From NCBI RefSeq assembly GCF_001640805.2, contig NC_066852.1, positions 5,068,194-5,132,193 on the forward strand: a DNA stretch of 64,000 nucleotides, in the 5' to 3' direction. Positions within the stretch are counted from its first letter, which is position 1. Each line of letters opens with the position of its first letter. The notes under the pieces are model-generated. The model searched no databases, was not told the DNA's origin, and saw nothing but the letters and a program-made list of their open reading frames with translations. The stretch is from Lates calcarifer. Taxonomy: Eukaryota > Chordata > Actinopteri > Centropomidae. Both the position numbers and the translations under genes were made by a program. Positions 37,019 through 49,611 of the stretch are shown piece after piece.

Positions 37019-39132
37019 GTGTGGTTTTGAATGGCTTAAATTAAACAGAAGTCAAAAAAGTAGCTACAAACTCAAGAACAGACTTTTTCCAAATATGAAG
37101 CAGAATGAAAATAATTGCAGTAGCTTGTCTTCTGCATCTACATCTGATTTGTTCGCATACCTGCAAATTCCCCTGCAAGTTCTGCTGGTAATAAAAATGT
37201 TTCACCATCTGCTGGAGTCATTGGCAGAGCTGAGATAAGGACAGGTAAATAAGTTCAAGTCTTCAGCTTTGCCCTGTGCACCACCTGAGCAGCTACAAAG
37301 GCTGGTCAGTTTCCAACACAAGTGGTTCTCCAAGGTCCTGACTCACATTTCTGTACAACATTTTTTATGTGTGTTAGTGTCTAATTTTTGATTGTCTAAT
37401 TGATCCTCTAATGCTATAATAATAATGTAATGAAGTGCAATAGTACAAGAAACGAGCGCTCAGATGAGACTAGATTCCTTTGAAAAACAATAGCATTTGT
37501 CATTTCAAATATCCAACAATGAGATATGTGCAAGTGACACAGATCTTTGGTGGCCTTTGTTAATATTCTTTGTAAATATGCTGTGTCTTTTAAACATGAA
37601 AAAAACTTGTGAGGTTGATGCAACTGCAATTTTGTCGTGCTTTAAATCTTGTGTCTTGGATTGGGATGAAATCACACACGTCAGAAATAGCTTTTCCTCA
37701 AAGATTAAAAATATTTAGTACAAAGTGTGATAAATGACTTAAATTGCAATTGGAGGTGTCCTGTCAGAAGATTTACAAATGTTTTAATGGTGAGTCTTTG
37801 GGCCACAGGAACATACTGGTAGGTTAGACTTAACCATGTTGCCATATTCAGCTCTCTTGATATGTCCATGGGGAGGTCAGTGTTTTCTTCCCTGTGTACA
37901 AATGGTGGTTTCTTTTAAACATCACCACAGACTTTCCTACATCTAACCAAATTCTTTGCTGAGCTATTAACCTAACTAAATCAAACCTAAACCATAGCTG
38001 TGTCAACCAGAACGCACTGATGGGTGTGGTCCTGGAGAGCAATGGAAAACCATTTTTTTTTTTTTCAACTTAATTTGCAAGACTTTTTTGTAATCAAACA
38101 GATTGTTAACAAGCCAACAATATTTTTTACTGTAGTTACAACTAAGAGTGAGTGCACCTGAATATTTGATAAAACATTTCCTTTATTTTGTCTTCCAAAT
38201 GTCTTACCTTGTCTTACCTGGGATTTGTTTCAAGCCAGTCTGATCGTCTGACTGCTTGTCTTTCTTGGACATGTCTGACTGCTCTCTAGCAATGTCACCA
38301 TTTAACTAATTCTCAGATCTCAGCAAAATTGCTGGGTATAATGTTACTATTACCAAGGGGAGAGATGGCCAACTGTATTAAAATATGTTCATATTCACTA
38401 TACCTAAGTGTAAAAAAAAAGAATAATTACTATTAATATGTTCCCATGCACCAGCCCCTCAGTGTGATACAGGTATCTCATCTCTGTTATTTGCACAACT
38501 CGGACGGAGACTCGACCAGGACTTGGAGACTGTGAGATTGTGTCCTTCCACAGCAGCATAGGAAAAACAGATGAGTTATCACCAGTATCAAACCACTCCA
38601 AGGATCACGGAATACAAGGTTGAACCTCTACGAAGTGAATGTGTTTTTTTTCCATTATAGGTTGCATGAACATTTTAATTCAATTCATGAAGTACTGTAT
38701 TTTTCATGGACATTCACTTAATATAGGAATGGATTCTGATGACAGCTTCTGTTGTAATTGTTCACATAGAGTGAAGGCCATGTGGATGGTAGGCACCAAC
38801 TTTAAATACTTGGAAACTTTCCAGCTGATGGAAGATGCATTGTATGTATTGTATGGATATTGATTCCATTTTGACTGGACAAGAAGACACAAATCCTGTA
38901 TGACAAGATTTGTTCATGGCATAGGGTTTCAAATAAGCTTCAGAGCTGCAGCCTTAGAGTTTAAAGGAATTCAGTGTCTTGGAAAATGAGAAGTAGTTCT
39001 CCAGCAGCATATTGGAATTTAAACATAATTTTTGATGTGTATGTACAAAAAGTATTTACAGTAGCAGTACTGTTGGAAGCACTTTTTATTGAAGCCCATA
39101 TAGAAACTTAACACAATTTACTACCTAGCATG

Positions 39133-39136
<4 letters not shown>
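37019..39136. other. Non-coding stretch, nothing recognised
   Basis: Contains T13 near 38054-38066 and a reverse-oriented GGTTTAGGTTTGATTTAG segment near 37975-37997, possibly of the 5122 family. No gene found. Confidence 0.45.

Positions 39137-39163
<27 letters not shown>
39137..39163. repeat. Poly-T tract (27 T)
   Basis: 27 uninterrupted T. On the minus strand this is a poly-A stretch following about 230 nt of balanced-composition DNA that is open in one frame (39121-39390), so it could be the 3' end of an old retroposed transcript. No target-site duplication or upstream AATAAA was found. Confidence 0.93.
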
Positions 39164-40784
39164 GGCATTACCCTCTGCTCTTGGTGTATTATCCCTGCTT
39201 TGTGTTGGGGCTTGTTTACAGTGCAGGGAGCGTTTGCCTTTTGTGAAACTGTCTGTGTCCCTCCACTTCTTGATGGTAAATCCAGGGGCTTAGTCCACTC
39301 TTCAAAGCTGTGATCTGGGATTTTTAGAACTGTATGAGCACACATGTATATTTTTGAGACACAGTGCATGTGAGCAGAAAAGCTTTGCATACCATTCTTG
39401 TCCTGTAACAGATGGAATTAAAGGTCATTTTCACTTCAGTGTGCACAGGTAATTTAAACATAAGCCATTTTACATGCTCAGACTACAATAAAATATATAA
39501 TTAGATGTATTTGTGTCATGTCAGCTTTCAAGTACTGCCAGTAAAAAAAAAGCTCAGTCATAACCTTTTGCCTGAGAAATGCTAATTTGTTTGTATTTGG
39601 ATCATGGACTGGGCTCTGACAAGGAGGGGCACAGAGGAGAGCAAACCTCAGCCTGCTGAAATCAGACATCCACAGCTCAGTACTGTCTGTAAGCCTCAGG
39701 TTTGCTGGCGTGTCCCTACTCACTGCCTGACTGGAAACAAAAGGGTTTGAATAAGCTATGTCACAATGCCATGGACAGCATCACCCATCCTGCACCTGCA
39801 TGTGGCTTCATAGGTTCACAGTAATGAACTGCACAGCTGATTCTACAATACAGACATAGCATAAGCAAAAAAGCCTTTGCCCACATTAGAATAAAGGGCC
39901 CTAAGCACAGAAACTCAGAATGATTTATACACGGGTAGGTCTGAACACTTTCCCAACCTACCCTGTGTTTACAAAACCCATGATTTAGCACATAGCTAAT
40001 TTATAATCTGCCAGGGTCATTGGTTATTTAAGTACACCTACCCACGCTACACTTCTCCACAAGGCACTTTGCTCTGTAGCGAGTCGATTAACCTCTCTCG
40101 CTGCAATTGGAAGTGGATGAGACTCTGCCTGGGTTATGGGGCTAACCAAAAAAGGCTCTCTGCTGTGGTACCCAAAACGCCCAGAGGTCAAAACTGCCCC
40201 CTCAGTGCCCAAGTCAGCCTGCTGATCTTTATTCAAAGCTACAACAAGCAACTGACCAAAATAAAACCCTTTGCATTGACTGTGCAAAAACAACCAGTCT
40301 ATTTTAAATCTTCACTCTGGCTCTGTTGCAAAACCTGCTAAGCATGCAGCCAAAACTGAAGCGAATTTTGTGGGGAACAGCTATGTGATAGTGTTGAGAA
40401 AGTTAACTAAAAATGCCTCCAAATTTGCGTCACATTATATTCCCATTCTCTTAGAGGATCAACCAAGCCAAAGAGTTATCAATCAGGACAAGCATCTGAC
40501 TGGGGCAACTTAGAATAGATTAATGGTGCTTTAAAGTTGCCTAATTACAGCTTTAAAGATAATGAAGGTCATTGCTTGTTGTGTAGGAAACAGAGCATGT
40601 CATGTGAGTGGAGAGGAGTTAATTTAACTTAAACCCTGTCCAAATAGCTTCACACCAGGGAACTCTGCGCTGCACCTGAAGAGGTATGGCTGATCGAATG
40701 GGAAACACCCTCTTCCTCATCACCCTAGGATCATCCAGGCATCAACCCTGACTTCATCTGAGGGGGTTGGTTCATGCAAAAAAA
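39164..40784. other. Non-coding stretch, part looks constrained
   Basis: No gene recognised. 40455-40600 has balanced composition with several TAATTA/ATTA words (for example CCTAATTACAG), as often seen in conserved non-coding elements. Unproven. Confidence 0.4.
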
Positions 40785-40850
40785 ATAAAATAAAATAATA
40801 TATTATTATTATTATGATTATTATTAATTAATGATAATAATAATAATAAG
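40785..40850. repeat. Palindromic (ATT)n/(AAT)n tract
   Basis: AAATA/AATAA units, then ATT repeats, then AATTAAT, then AAT repeats. The ATT and AAT halves can pair with each other around the central AATTAAT. Confidence 0.92.
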
Positions 40851-41664
40851 GGCAATTTGGAAGGTCAGGTATAGCAGTATAAAACCTAGTATAAAATTTT
40901 ACATATGTAAAAACGTAAAAACTTACCTCTAATGATATCTACCCTTTCACATTTTGGAATATGTGTTTCTGAGATTTCTGCGCCCTCACCAATACAATGT
41001 AGTATGTAATGGAATGAAAAATTACATTTGAACAAGTCAAAGAGCCACAGTGTGCCAACACTGTGAGGAGACTGCATTTCTTACTGTCTGAACACAGCCT
41101 TAAACTGGATTTATACTTGATGCAAGGGGTTAATGGGTGTCCTTCCACAGATACCTACAGCTTAAGTTTTGATTTATAGTTCAGCATTGAATTTCCCTTG
41201 TTGAAGGCAATATCACAACACTAGATGAGTGTATTGTACATGACTACACCATATTGTGCTTTAATTATATTCCTCATAATAGTCATGCTTACATTGTCTC
41301 ATCCACTTTGTTATACTAGTGAGAGGATGAAGGTCCAACTTGTTTCATTACTGAAAATGAGCCTGTTGCAGTGTTGTATTCACTGTTGACAGTGAGGCTG
41401 TAGTGAGCAGAGGGTTGGCAGGTTTGTGTGTTACTGAAGAAAAGAAGACTGTTTTTTCAATCTGCTTCATGTTGTATATTGTCTGAGCAATCTACCCCAG
41501 AATGATCCCTTGTTGGAACCTTCATGCACATCATAGCTCTAACCTGTAGGTACATTTTTGAGGAGGTGTACATTAGCTACACTGGAGCTTCAGACCCTAT
41601 GTACATAGCTGTCAGAGGTACAGTGTGAGTCCTTAATGCTAAAGCTACCCTACAAATCCAGCTA

Positions 41665-41945
41665 GAGACAGAGCGGGGCTTTGAGCTTAATGCTATGATT
41701 ATATGCTCACAATGACAATGCTATCATGCTGATAGTGAGTATAGTCTGTACCACATTCATCATGTCAGCATGGTAACACTTGCACTAACCAAAATGTACA
41801 GCTGAGGTTGATGGGAATGCCTTTGGTTTTGCAGGTATTTGGTCACAAAAGTACAGCAACAGACAAACTGATATTTTGACCTGATGATGGTGCAAGATGA
41901 AAAACTAAGGGATCTCTAAAGTGATTACAGTTTGTCCGTGTGCGG
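41665..41945 (+). repeat. Dispersed teleost repeat, 5' portion
   Basis: Landmarks: GCTCACAATGACAATGCTA, CATGTCAGCATGGTAACA, TGATGGGAATGCCTTTGG, TTTTGCAGGTATTTGGTCA, TTTTGACCTGATGATGG and AAGGGATCTCTAAAGT. From memory these are consecutive blocks of the abundant teleost repeat whose 3' part is at 7973-8120. Confidence 0.55.
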
Positions 41946-41964
41946 AACACACGTCTGAGCAGTC

Positions 41965-42023
41965 AGTTTTTGTTTTTTGTTTTTTTTTGTTGTTGTTGTT
42001 GTTTTTTTTTTGTTTTTTTTTAA
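41965..42023. repeat. T-rich (TTG)n tract
   Basis: Runs of T interrupted by G, with about five TTG units in the middle. Confidence 0.9.
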
Positions 42024-43072
42024 ATGCAGTAAACCCATCTACTAGGCTACTTGGCCCTGGTTAAAATACTGGCCAAGGAGTATGTGTAGCTTGGAGACAA
42101 GCTTAGAGGGTACAGCAGAAATATTATGTATCTCAAGACATGGTACCTGAAACCATGATACAATTTGCAATTATTAGCAATGGTTAAGTTATCTAGATAA
42201 TTTAGTTTCAGTTCCTGTTCAGAAAATTAGTTCTCACTATCTCCTTATAAAAAGTGTGGTGTGAATTATTTCCATTGGAGTAGTCTGGCTCAAGGCCAAG
42301 ACAATGATTATTGCAATAAAGCCAGTGATTGCATATAATAAGTGTGGCTTTTGCTTTGAATGTACTGAGGATGTCGTTAGCACATAGATTTAAAATTGCC
42401 ATTTTGTATGCATAATTCATGCATAATTGCCGTGTTGTTTAAAGATATTTTTATTGGTCAAGAACAACGCAGCTTAATTCACTGTCACAGTTATTCTCTG
42501 TGATAATACAGCACTGTGTCACATAAAACAATTTCAACAACAAAATAGGCCTGCATTTAAATACATGTTAAGAGGACGGTACATTATTTAAGTAGTGATC
42601 ACTCTACATACCATGTATAAAAAGGTAATTGTTCATTACAAAAAGAAAGAAAGACAGAAGAAAAAACACACACCTTTGTGTCACATCTTTTTTTTTTTTT
42701 TTTTGTCAGAAGAATTAGCAGGACAAAGCTCTTCATTTGCTCCACTGTTCTGGTTGTGCGAATTTTCTAAGGCTTTTCTGTTTTTATTAGATAGTAATTA
42801 ACTAGAAGAGAAAACAAAGAAAGGCAAGGGAAGGAAAGACAAGCAAACCCCAGAATTATTTCCATGGTGCTGAGAGAAAATATAGGATAGCAGCACATCC
42901 AACATGACATCCTTGGTTTAATCAGCAGAATATGACAATACTTGTGTAAGTCTCATTGTTATGGGGGCACCAGTCTTCCATTAGCGAGCTCTTTAAACAT
43001 CTGCCAGGAGCCAGATGAAGAGTCTATAGTCTCGGCTCAGCTCACTATATATCCAGCACTGTCTATGACAAT
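42024..43072. other. Non-coding stretch, nothing recognised
   Basis: AT-rich, with a T-run near 42689-42704. 42940-43040 has balanced composition but no identifiable function. Confidence 0.45.
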
Positions 43073-43235
43073 TTCTCTCCCTCCCACTATCCATCTCTTT
43101 CTCTCTATCTATCTCTGCTCATTGTATCTCCTACACAATGCTCTCCCTCACTGTCTCCAGCTCCCCCATCACCCCCTTCTCTCCCTCCATCCATCTCCAT
43201 TTCAGGATTTTCTTGCCCTCCTCTCCCATCAGATT
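43073..43235. repeat. Polypyrimidine-rich tract
   Basis: About 160 bp strongly biased to C and T (CTCC, TCTC, CCAT words) on the plus strand. Possible triplex-forming or old CT microsatellite. The flank at 43236-43320 is non-repetitive with balanced composition and a TCTAATTG word. Confidence 0.8.
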
Positions 43236-43676
43236 AGCTTTAGATAGGTCATTTTACTTCCCATCTAATTGCCCAACAGTGGCATGTGAATCGCAGTAAT
43301 GTCAGAGCTGTGTAAATATTAATTGTGTGTAGGTGTGAGGGAGTAGGTGTCTCCCTGTTACATGCTTGTTTTCATTAGACAGAATCATTACATGACTGTA
43401 CTTTTTATTCTTATTTACATTTTTTTTCCCCTCTTGTGGATTATAAACAGCCTGTCGTGTCCTATGATATCCAAAGCACAACATATACTGTATCCATTTG
43501 AAAGGAGCAATTTTGGGTGTCACTGTCATTTGCATTTATCCACTGCCATAAATGTCAGTCCCAGGAAAGATAAGTGGGGCGCTGTAAAATGTACACGTTG
43601 TTCATAGCAGAGGTAGCATTTATTTCCATATTATCTGTCAGCATTAGTTACATCAGCTGGATTCAGATAAATTATC

Positions 43677-43693
43677 TCCTCCTCCTCCTCCTC
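43677..43693. repeat. (CTC)n short tract
   Basis: Five to six CTC units. The rest of 43236-44309 holds no recognised gene or repeat. Confidence 0.85.
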
Positions 43694-44309
43694 AGATAGT
43701 AGGTGTCTACTGCAGGCTGAAGCCTGGCTGAGTGCTTGATGGACTGCTATTGGTGCATGAAGCAAATACCCCAAGCAACTATTGGGTAGCAATATATTAT
43801 AAACAAATAGCCAAGATGGAGTGGTTCTTATGAAGTCTTAATCTTGCCTTACAGTACACATCTCACAGATAGCTCAGGTTACAGGGAAAGCGTGGCAGGA
43901 TGTCAGCTGCAGGTCAGTAGAGATTTTGCTTGAGGGAACAATCTGGCTTCCAAAACGGCTTATTTCTAGCACTCACACCCTTTTACACACAGTAGAGTTT
44001 GACATCACAACACTGTAGCTGCTGCCTTGGTACCCACAATTGAGAAGGGAGGAAAGAGCTGGTGTTATTGTCTATGTTTGTACAAATATACTCAGGGGGA
44101 TGTTGTTGTTTTCCTGTGCATGGGGGTAGGGGGACTGTTAGCCCTGCTGCAGTAAGTAAACTTAGTGCTTTGTTTTCTGCTCCATCCTATCTCAGCAGCT
44201 CTTAACAATGAGTGTTTTAATTGTAGCAACTGTGCAATGAAATAACATTAATTCCATCAGCAGTCAGAAGATGCACATTTGTGTGTTTTTTATTTGTTTT
44301 TCAATGCAG

Positions 44310-44548
44310 TCTGCTGTGAGAAAATTATCCAGTTTTAAGGGGCACAGGAAGCTGTGGCTAACTCTTTCAAAGTCAGAGGTTGCTGTTTGTCCGGGGAGCA
44401 AGCCTCTGAATGCCAAGCTGAGCAAGGAAGAGATGACAGTCGGAAAGCTAATCCTCTGAAATAATTTGGTCGGCAGTCTCTGAACTTCCACATTATCTTC
44501 CTCTGCATACGGCTGATGATTTAAACGGCCTCAGCCCACTTCTGACAG
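44310..44548 (+). other. Possible non-coding exon or conserved block
   Basis: Preceded by TTTTTTATTTGTTTTTC and then ATGCAG, a good acceptor (AG at 44308-44309), and ended by ACAG|GTGAAT, a plausible donor after 44548. The 239-nt interval is GC-richer than its surroundings. The frame open across the acceptor stops at 44457-44459, so it would be a terminal, untranslated or lncRNA exon. The predicted peptide has no domain I recognise. A conserved non-coding element is equally possible. Confidence 0.2.
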
Positions 44549-46037
44549 GTGAATACAAGCCTGAACCAGCTTTTCTAATAGTCAAACGAATGGAATGGCT
44601 CCATGTTTTGGCCCCTAGTTTGAATTTCTTGTATACAGAGGGTGTGAGGGACCTTTATTTGGAGATAAGTGAGCTGACAGACTGAGCAGCCACTGCCACT
44701 GAGCTAAAATATGCTTGCACTCTGGTTTCAAGGCAGTGAGTGATGGTGGATTATTTGCTGGTTCCTCATTGGTACACAGACCACAGCAGATATCTTCATT
44801 TAATATGTTCCCTCAAGTATGCTTTTGCCACAGAACACCTGCTCGACACCAGAGAGGAACTGGTGATCTAGTAAAACAAATAAATAAACATGTCACAAAA
44901 GCAAACAAGGAAGAATTAATTCCCAAATGTAATAATCTACACTCTAAAATGACAGATTCAGTGAGGCACTATAACAGGTACCCTGAACTTGTTAATGGCA
45001 AAATCTCTTGGGTGGGAAAAAAAAAAAAAAAGTGCATACTTCTGCTTCCAGTTGTACACCAGTGAGTGGTGAGTCTCATATTAGAATATATACATGCTGA
45101 GAATTGTGCATATAGAAGTTTAATGTTACAGTAAGTCAAACTGATATCAAGGTGTCTGTGTCAAGCTTTAAACAGAGGTTTTCAACATCAACCAGGCTGA
45201 CCTGTTCTTAACACACAATATGTTTGTCACACAGTGTGAGGTGGTGCAAACTAGAGCAGTTGTGTAGTGGTGTTTTGGTAGGTGGGTATACTGTAGCTTC
45301 AATGGACCTAAGCCCCTGACCCTTGGTCTTTCTTAACTACATAATGTGTTTATTTTGAAGGTAATTTAATGTAGAATGTAACTATATAAGTGCTATACTT
45401 AAGTATAAATTAAAGCTGCAAGTATTGACTGACTCTGAGGGAGTGGAGAGCCCGATAGTCCAAAATGGAGGAAGCTATCAAAGCCTATTAGCTGGGTTGC
45501 ACACAAAGTGTGAGGTGGTGCAGTTAAGCCATCATCTGTCTAAGTTGCTCCACAGAAGAGGGATAGTTTGCAAACAGTTCTGACTGTGGAATCAGCAGTA
45601 CAGATGCATCTTTCACACAAACTGTGTGAACCTCCTTTGACAAAAGAGAGTTTGTTTAAAAAAAAAAAAAATAGCAAACTAGCTAGCTCAGAGAGCTTTT
45701 TATCCCTTCTCAAATCACAATCAAATATGCTGATTGTTTTGGTCACTGTGAGGCAGTGGAAAAAAAGCTGACATACCATCACATTTTAAGCTGACATGGT
45801 CAACTTTTTAGTGAACATTTAATCAAATATTTTCACATTTAGCAGATATGGAGCAACATTAGCATTCATATGAACTGGTGTTCGTGACCACCTGATAAAC
45901 TCTCTCTTTTTACCTCTGTTTGTGGTCCTCTATCCAGCTGCTAGTCATGTCATGATCCCCTGTTAATGTGTAGTAGATTGTTTACAGCTACTTGAGAGAG
46001 ATGACAACAATATTATCTGCTAGTTATCCATTTCATT
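44549..46037. other. Non-coding stretch with a 16-bp direct repeat
   Basis: AGTGTGAGGTGGTGCA occurs at 45233-45248 and again at 45507-45522, 258 bp apart. A-runs at about 45017-45031 and 45657-45671. No gene recognised. Confidence 0.5.

Positions 46038-46064
<27 letters not shown>
46038..46064. repeat. (TG)n microsatellite
   Basis: About 13 GT units. Confidence 0.95.
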
Positions 46065-46068
<4 letters not shown>

Positions 46069-49000
46069 TAACCTGAATACTCAAAGTAATAGGTCTAGTA
46101 GGTTTAAGGGTGCCTGGTTAACACATTAATTGAATGTAAAATGTAATACAATATTCTCATGTTTGCTCGCAGCCAAGGCTTTAAACCTCCATTTACTGTC
46201 ATTTCATTGCATACTGTACATCTGCCACACTCTAGATAGTCAGGTCTCTGACTGTGATCTGAGCTAAATAACATCATCTTTGGTAGACTCAATATTTCCT
46301 AAGCCACTGGTGATGCAAGCGTCAAATGGCACATATTCCATCTTATTATCTCTGATGTAGAGGCGTAGAAGTGACAGAAAAACCTGTACTTCAGAGGTTC
46401 TTTTTGTCCTAGCCAGTCTGTCTGTACATGTAAGCCAGGTATACCTTGGAAAATGCCTCTTTTGGTGTCTCTGAGATTTGAATGAGTTGGTTGAGTGCAA
46501 GCATTTCCAAAAAAAACTGTCCAAAGAGAACATCTTTTTGACTCCTGGATATGTTGGTACATTGCAATATGTCATTACAGCAGACACAAGCTCAAACAAC
46601 AAGGCTGAGAGATCGCAGACCTTTAAAAGCCCCAGACATCATGGGCTTTGTGTATCAAGCAAAGATTTTGTTGCCTGAATCAGACACCACCTCATGCCGT
46701 CTGCTTGGCAGCTGCTGTGCTTTTCTTCTTCTCCTCCTCCTCGCCTCACCCAGACTTGATGCAAAGTAGGCCGAGGCCTTGGGAAGTCCCTCAAGTTACT
46801 TATCTCAGCAGTATGGATAGACACAAGCCTCCCACATTAAATGACTCAAGTTTTAATAGCATTTGGTTCTCTGTAACCTGCTGTGCATGTGAAAAGTTAC
46901 ACAGGTTTTGTTTTTTGGCAGAGGCACTACCTACCACTGAGTTAAATTATGAATCACTTGCTGATGTTTGGAAATATATTATTGAAAAGCTGCACACCTC
47001 CAAAATACTTTTTGGAAGTGTGTATGTGAGTGTGTGTGTGATGTTCAACTGCTGGTATACTCAATTTGTAAATGATCTTTGTTTACACTCACAGTGTTTG
47101 TATTAACATTCAATTTTGCATTAATGAATATGAATGTGGTCGTCCAAGTGTTGCTTAACTCGCATAGTCTTTTCATTAGCTGTTGTGCTGTCACAGAGCA
47201 AAGAGAAATGTCTGCCCTCGGCTCATATCTGCACTCTGGAAAAGGAGCTTTTTATACAGATTGCACACTTCATCAGTGCATTTGGATCACTTTCTATTTT
47301 AATGTGCAAGATGATACTAATCAAAAACAGAACACGGATGAAAAGTCTTAAATAAAATGGAATCAGGAAATTAAAATCCAAAAACCATGTATCCCCTACA
47401 CAAGTAATCTTATATTTTGTAGTGTCTGTTGTTACAGATGGGGGCAAATATATGAAAGGTTATTTAAAAGTTCTATTATGAATTATCATATGCAGCTGTG
47501 AGTATTCATATGCAACTAACTCTCTATGCATTGCAGTGCCACCATGCATTGCAGATGCAGACATTAATGTGATCATACTGCATATTGCAAAAGGGTGAAG
47601 AAGTTTCAATCTCACACAATTTAATCATGACCAGAGCTTGCTATTCCTTGACCAATGTGGTGCATACATGTTTGTTCATGGATGCTGCAAAATATATTTA
47701 TTTATTTATTACTGTGTACATCTTTAATTTTCACTGCATAATTTAACATTTAACTTTCACTATATAAAACAATAAATAAATGTGGTTATCCAGTTGCTTG
47801 AACCAAAAGAACTAAAACCAGACTGAAAACTGAAAGCTAGTTGGTATACAGCTTTTTGTGAAAAGGGGAAGCTTGGATGCCTTACTAGCATGGAAAACTC
47901 TCATATGTGACAATGATGCTAAGTATGCTCAAGAGACATTTTAAGAAAAAACACCTCAATACTTGAAGCAACTACGAAAGGTACCATAGTGAATAATAAA
48001 AACAATATCAGATATGTCAGATTGAAAATAATTCATCAACAAATTACTTTGTCTAACATATTTTAAATCCATCATCACAACTGTAAAGATCATGTAAGCA
48101 ATCAATGATATTTGCATTTAAGTCTTTTTAAAAGTATTTATTATTTGTGCTTGTTGCTTTCTGTTTGTGTGGCTGTCTGGTGTTCTTGAAAATATATTCA
48201 TTCATTTTCTGTCACATTTGTATCCTTTCCCAATGCGTCTCTAAATACGAACAAAAGATGCTGCAGCCTTGAGTGCGTACAAAACTGTGATAAGCAGAAC
48301 AATCTTTCCCTGAAACAAGATGGGCTGGGTACACTAACACCGTGTGTATACTGTGACAACTCGCAGCTATTTTAGGTACTAAAAAAGGATTCACAAAATT
48401 ATGAATGTTTTGCGTGGGTTCAGTTTGAGGAGAAATGGTTTGTGTGTATGTTTCTGTCAATGCACATGAAATATTTCAATGTTCTCTCACAGAGCTGCAC
48501 TTCTACAAGCTAATATTTTTTTATCATCTGGGTTTGTGACTCCTTTTCTGCTGGTTTCTCATTGTGATTTCTGCCTATCACAGCACTGTAATCCATTTCA
48601 ATTAACCTATCAGGGGTGCTGGGGTCTCATGAACACTTCAGTGAAGGACACCAGCAGTTATTGGACGTACAGTAAATTGACTAAAGACTGAGTGGAGATG
48701 TTCAACGATCGAATGCTCTGATGCACTTGCTAACATCCAGACGAGCAACTACCCAGTCCCCCAAACCAAAGAATGCTTCTCCCCTAGAACACAACTATTT
48801 TTAGCCACTTTCCCCTACAGTGAAGGCAAAATGCTAATCTTCAGCCAGCATCTCTTTGAAGTATAAGAGGATACTTGAGGTGGATTATTTATGGCCACAT
48901 AGCTGTAGTCTTAAATCCTGTTAAGTCTGCCAAGAAACCCTCACTGTAATGTTGAGAGGGCTGATAAATAAATAAAAGTGTGTTGCAGGAGCATGTCACC

Positions 49001-49573
49001 CTGGTGAACACATGACAGTTTACTGGGGATAATAATCAGGTATGAGCAGATCTGAAAGATCCAGTGTTATTGCCTCCTACATCTCCCTTTCTCTCTCTAC
49101 CTCTGTGTCTCCACTAATGACAAAAAGAGAAGTGAGGTGTCGTCAGGTGATGTCCAAGACTTATTAATGATATGCTTGGCCTTTGCTGCAGTGACACAGC
49201 ATTCAGCACTGCCGATTGATATGGTAATGCATTATATGTTTATGCTCACATACATATTTTCATTTCAAAAGGAGGAACAACAAATGCGTGAGAGGAGCAC
49301 AACATTTGGAAAATGGGTCACTGCTGCTAAATGTTGATAGTGCTACTTTGCCCCCCAGTGGCACACAGACTCAATGCAGAAGAGCATTTCATTATAACCT
49401 TCAGGCTGTTGACTTTTGTCTGCACAGTTGCAGGGAAATAGATAGGCTGCATATATGCTGTATTAAAATATGTGGGTTTAATACTCTACAAGAATTTCTA
49501 TGACATGCTAAAAATATGTCCTGCATTTATATGAGACTACAGTCTTGTAGTTGTATTTTTTCCCTCTCACATA
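46065..49573. other. Non-coding stretch with unexplained open frames
   Basis: Two overlapping minus frames at 46264-46602 (112 codons) and 46299-46562, and a plus frame at 46648-47106 (152 codons), are long for such DNA and not driven by a microsatellite. None shows a motif I recognise, codon structure or splice context, so they are not called as genes. The rest is AT-rich and featureless. Confidence 0.4.
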
Positions 49574-49611
49574 TGAGTCACGGGCTGACTCATACTCATA
49601 TGGATGACTCA
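49574..49611. promoter_or_regulatory. Cluster of three AP-1-type (TRE) sites
   Basis: TGAGTCA at 49574-49580, TGACTCA at 49586-49592 and TGACTCA at 49605-49611. The first two lie in a palindrome with 9-bp arms and a CGGGC loop (49572-49594). Three full 7-bp matches within 38 bp are unlikely by chance and suggest a bZIP-responsive element, but no promoter or gene is visible nearby. Confidence 0.4.

Noticed and set aside
38205..38222. Minus-strand CAG|GTAAGA as another recursive splice site
   Set aside because: The upstream minus-strand sequence is A-rich, not pyrimidine-rich, so no acceptor is credible.
41824..41842. TTTTGCAG|GTATTTGG as a splice or recursive site
   Set aside because: It is an internal part of an abundant interspersed repeat, so the match reflects the repeat consensus.
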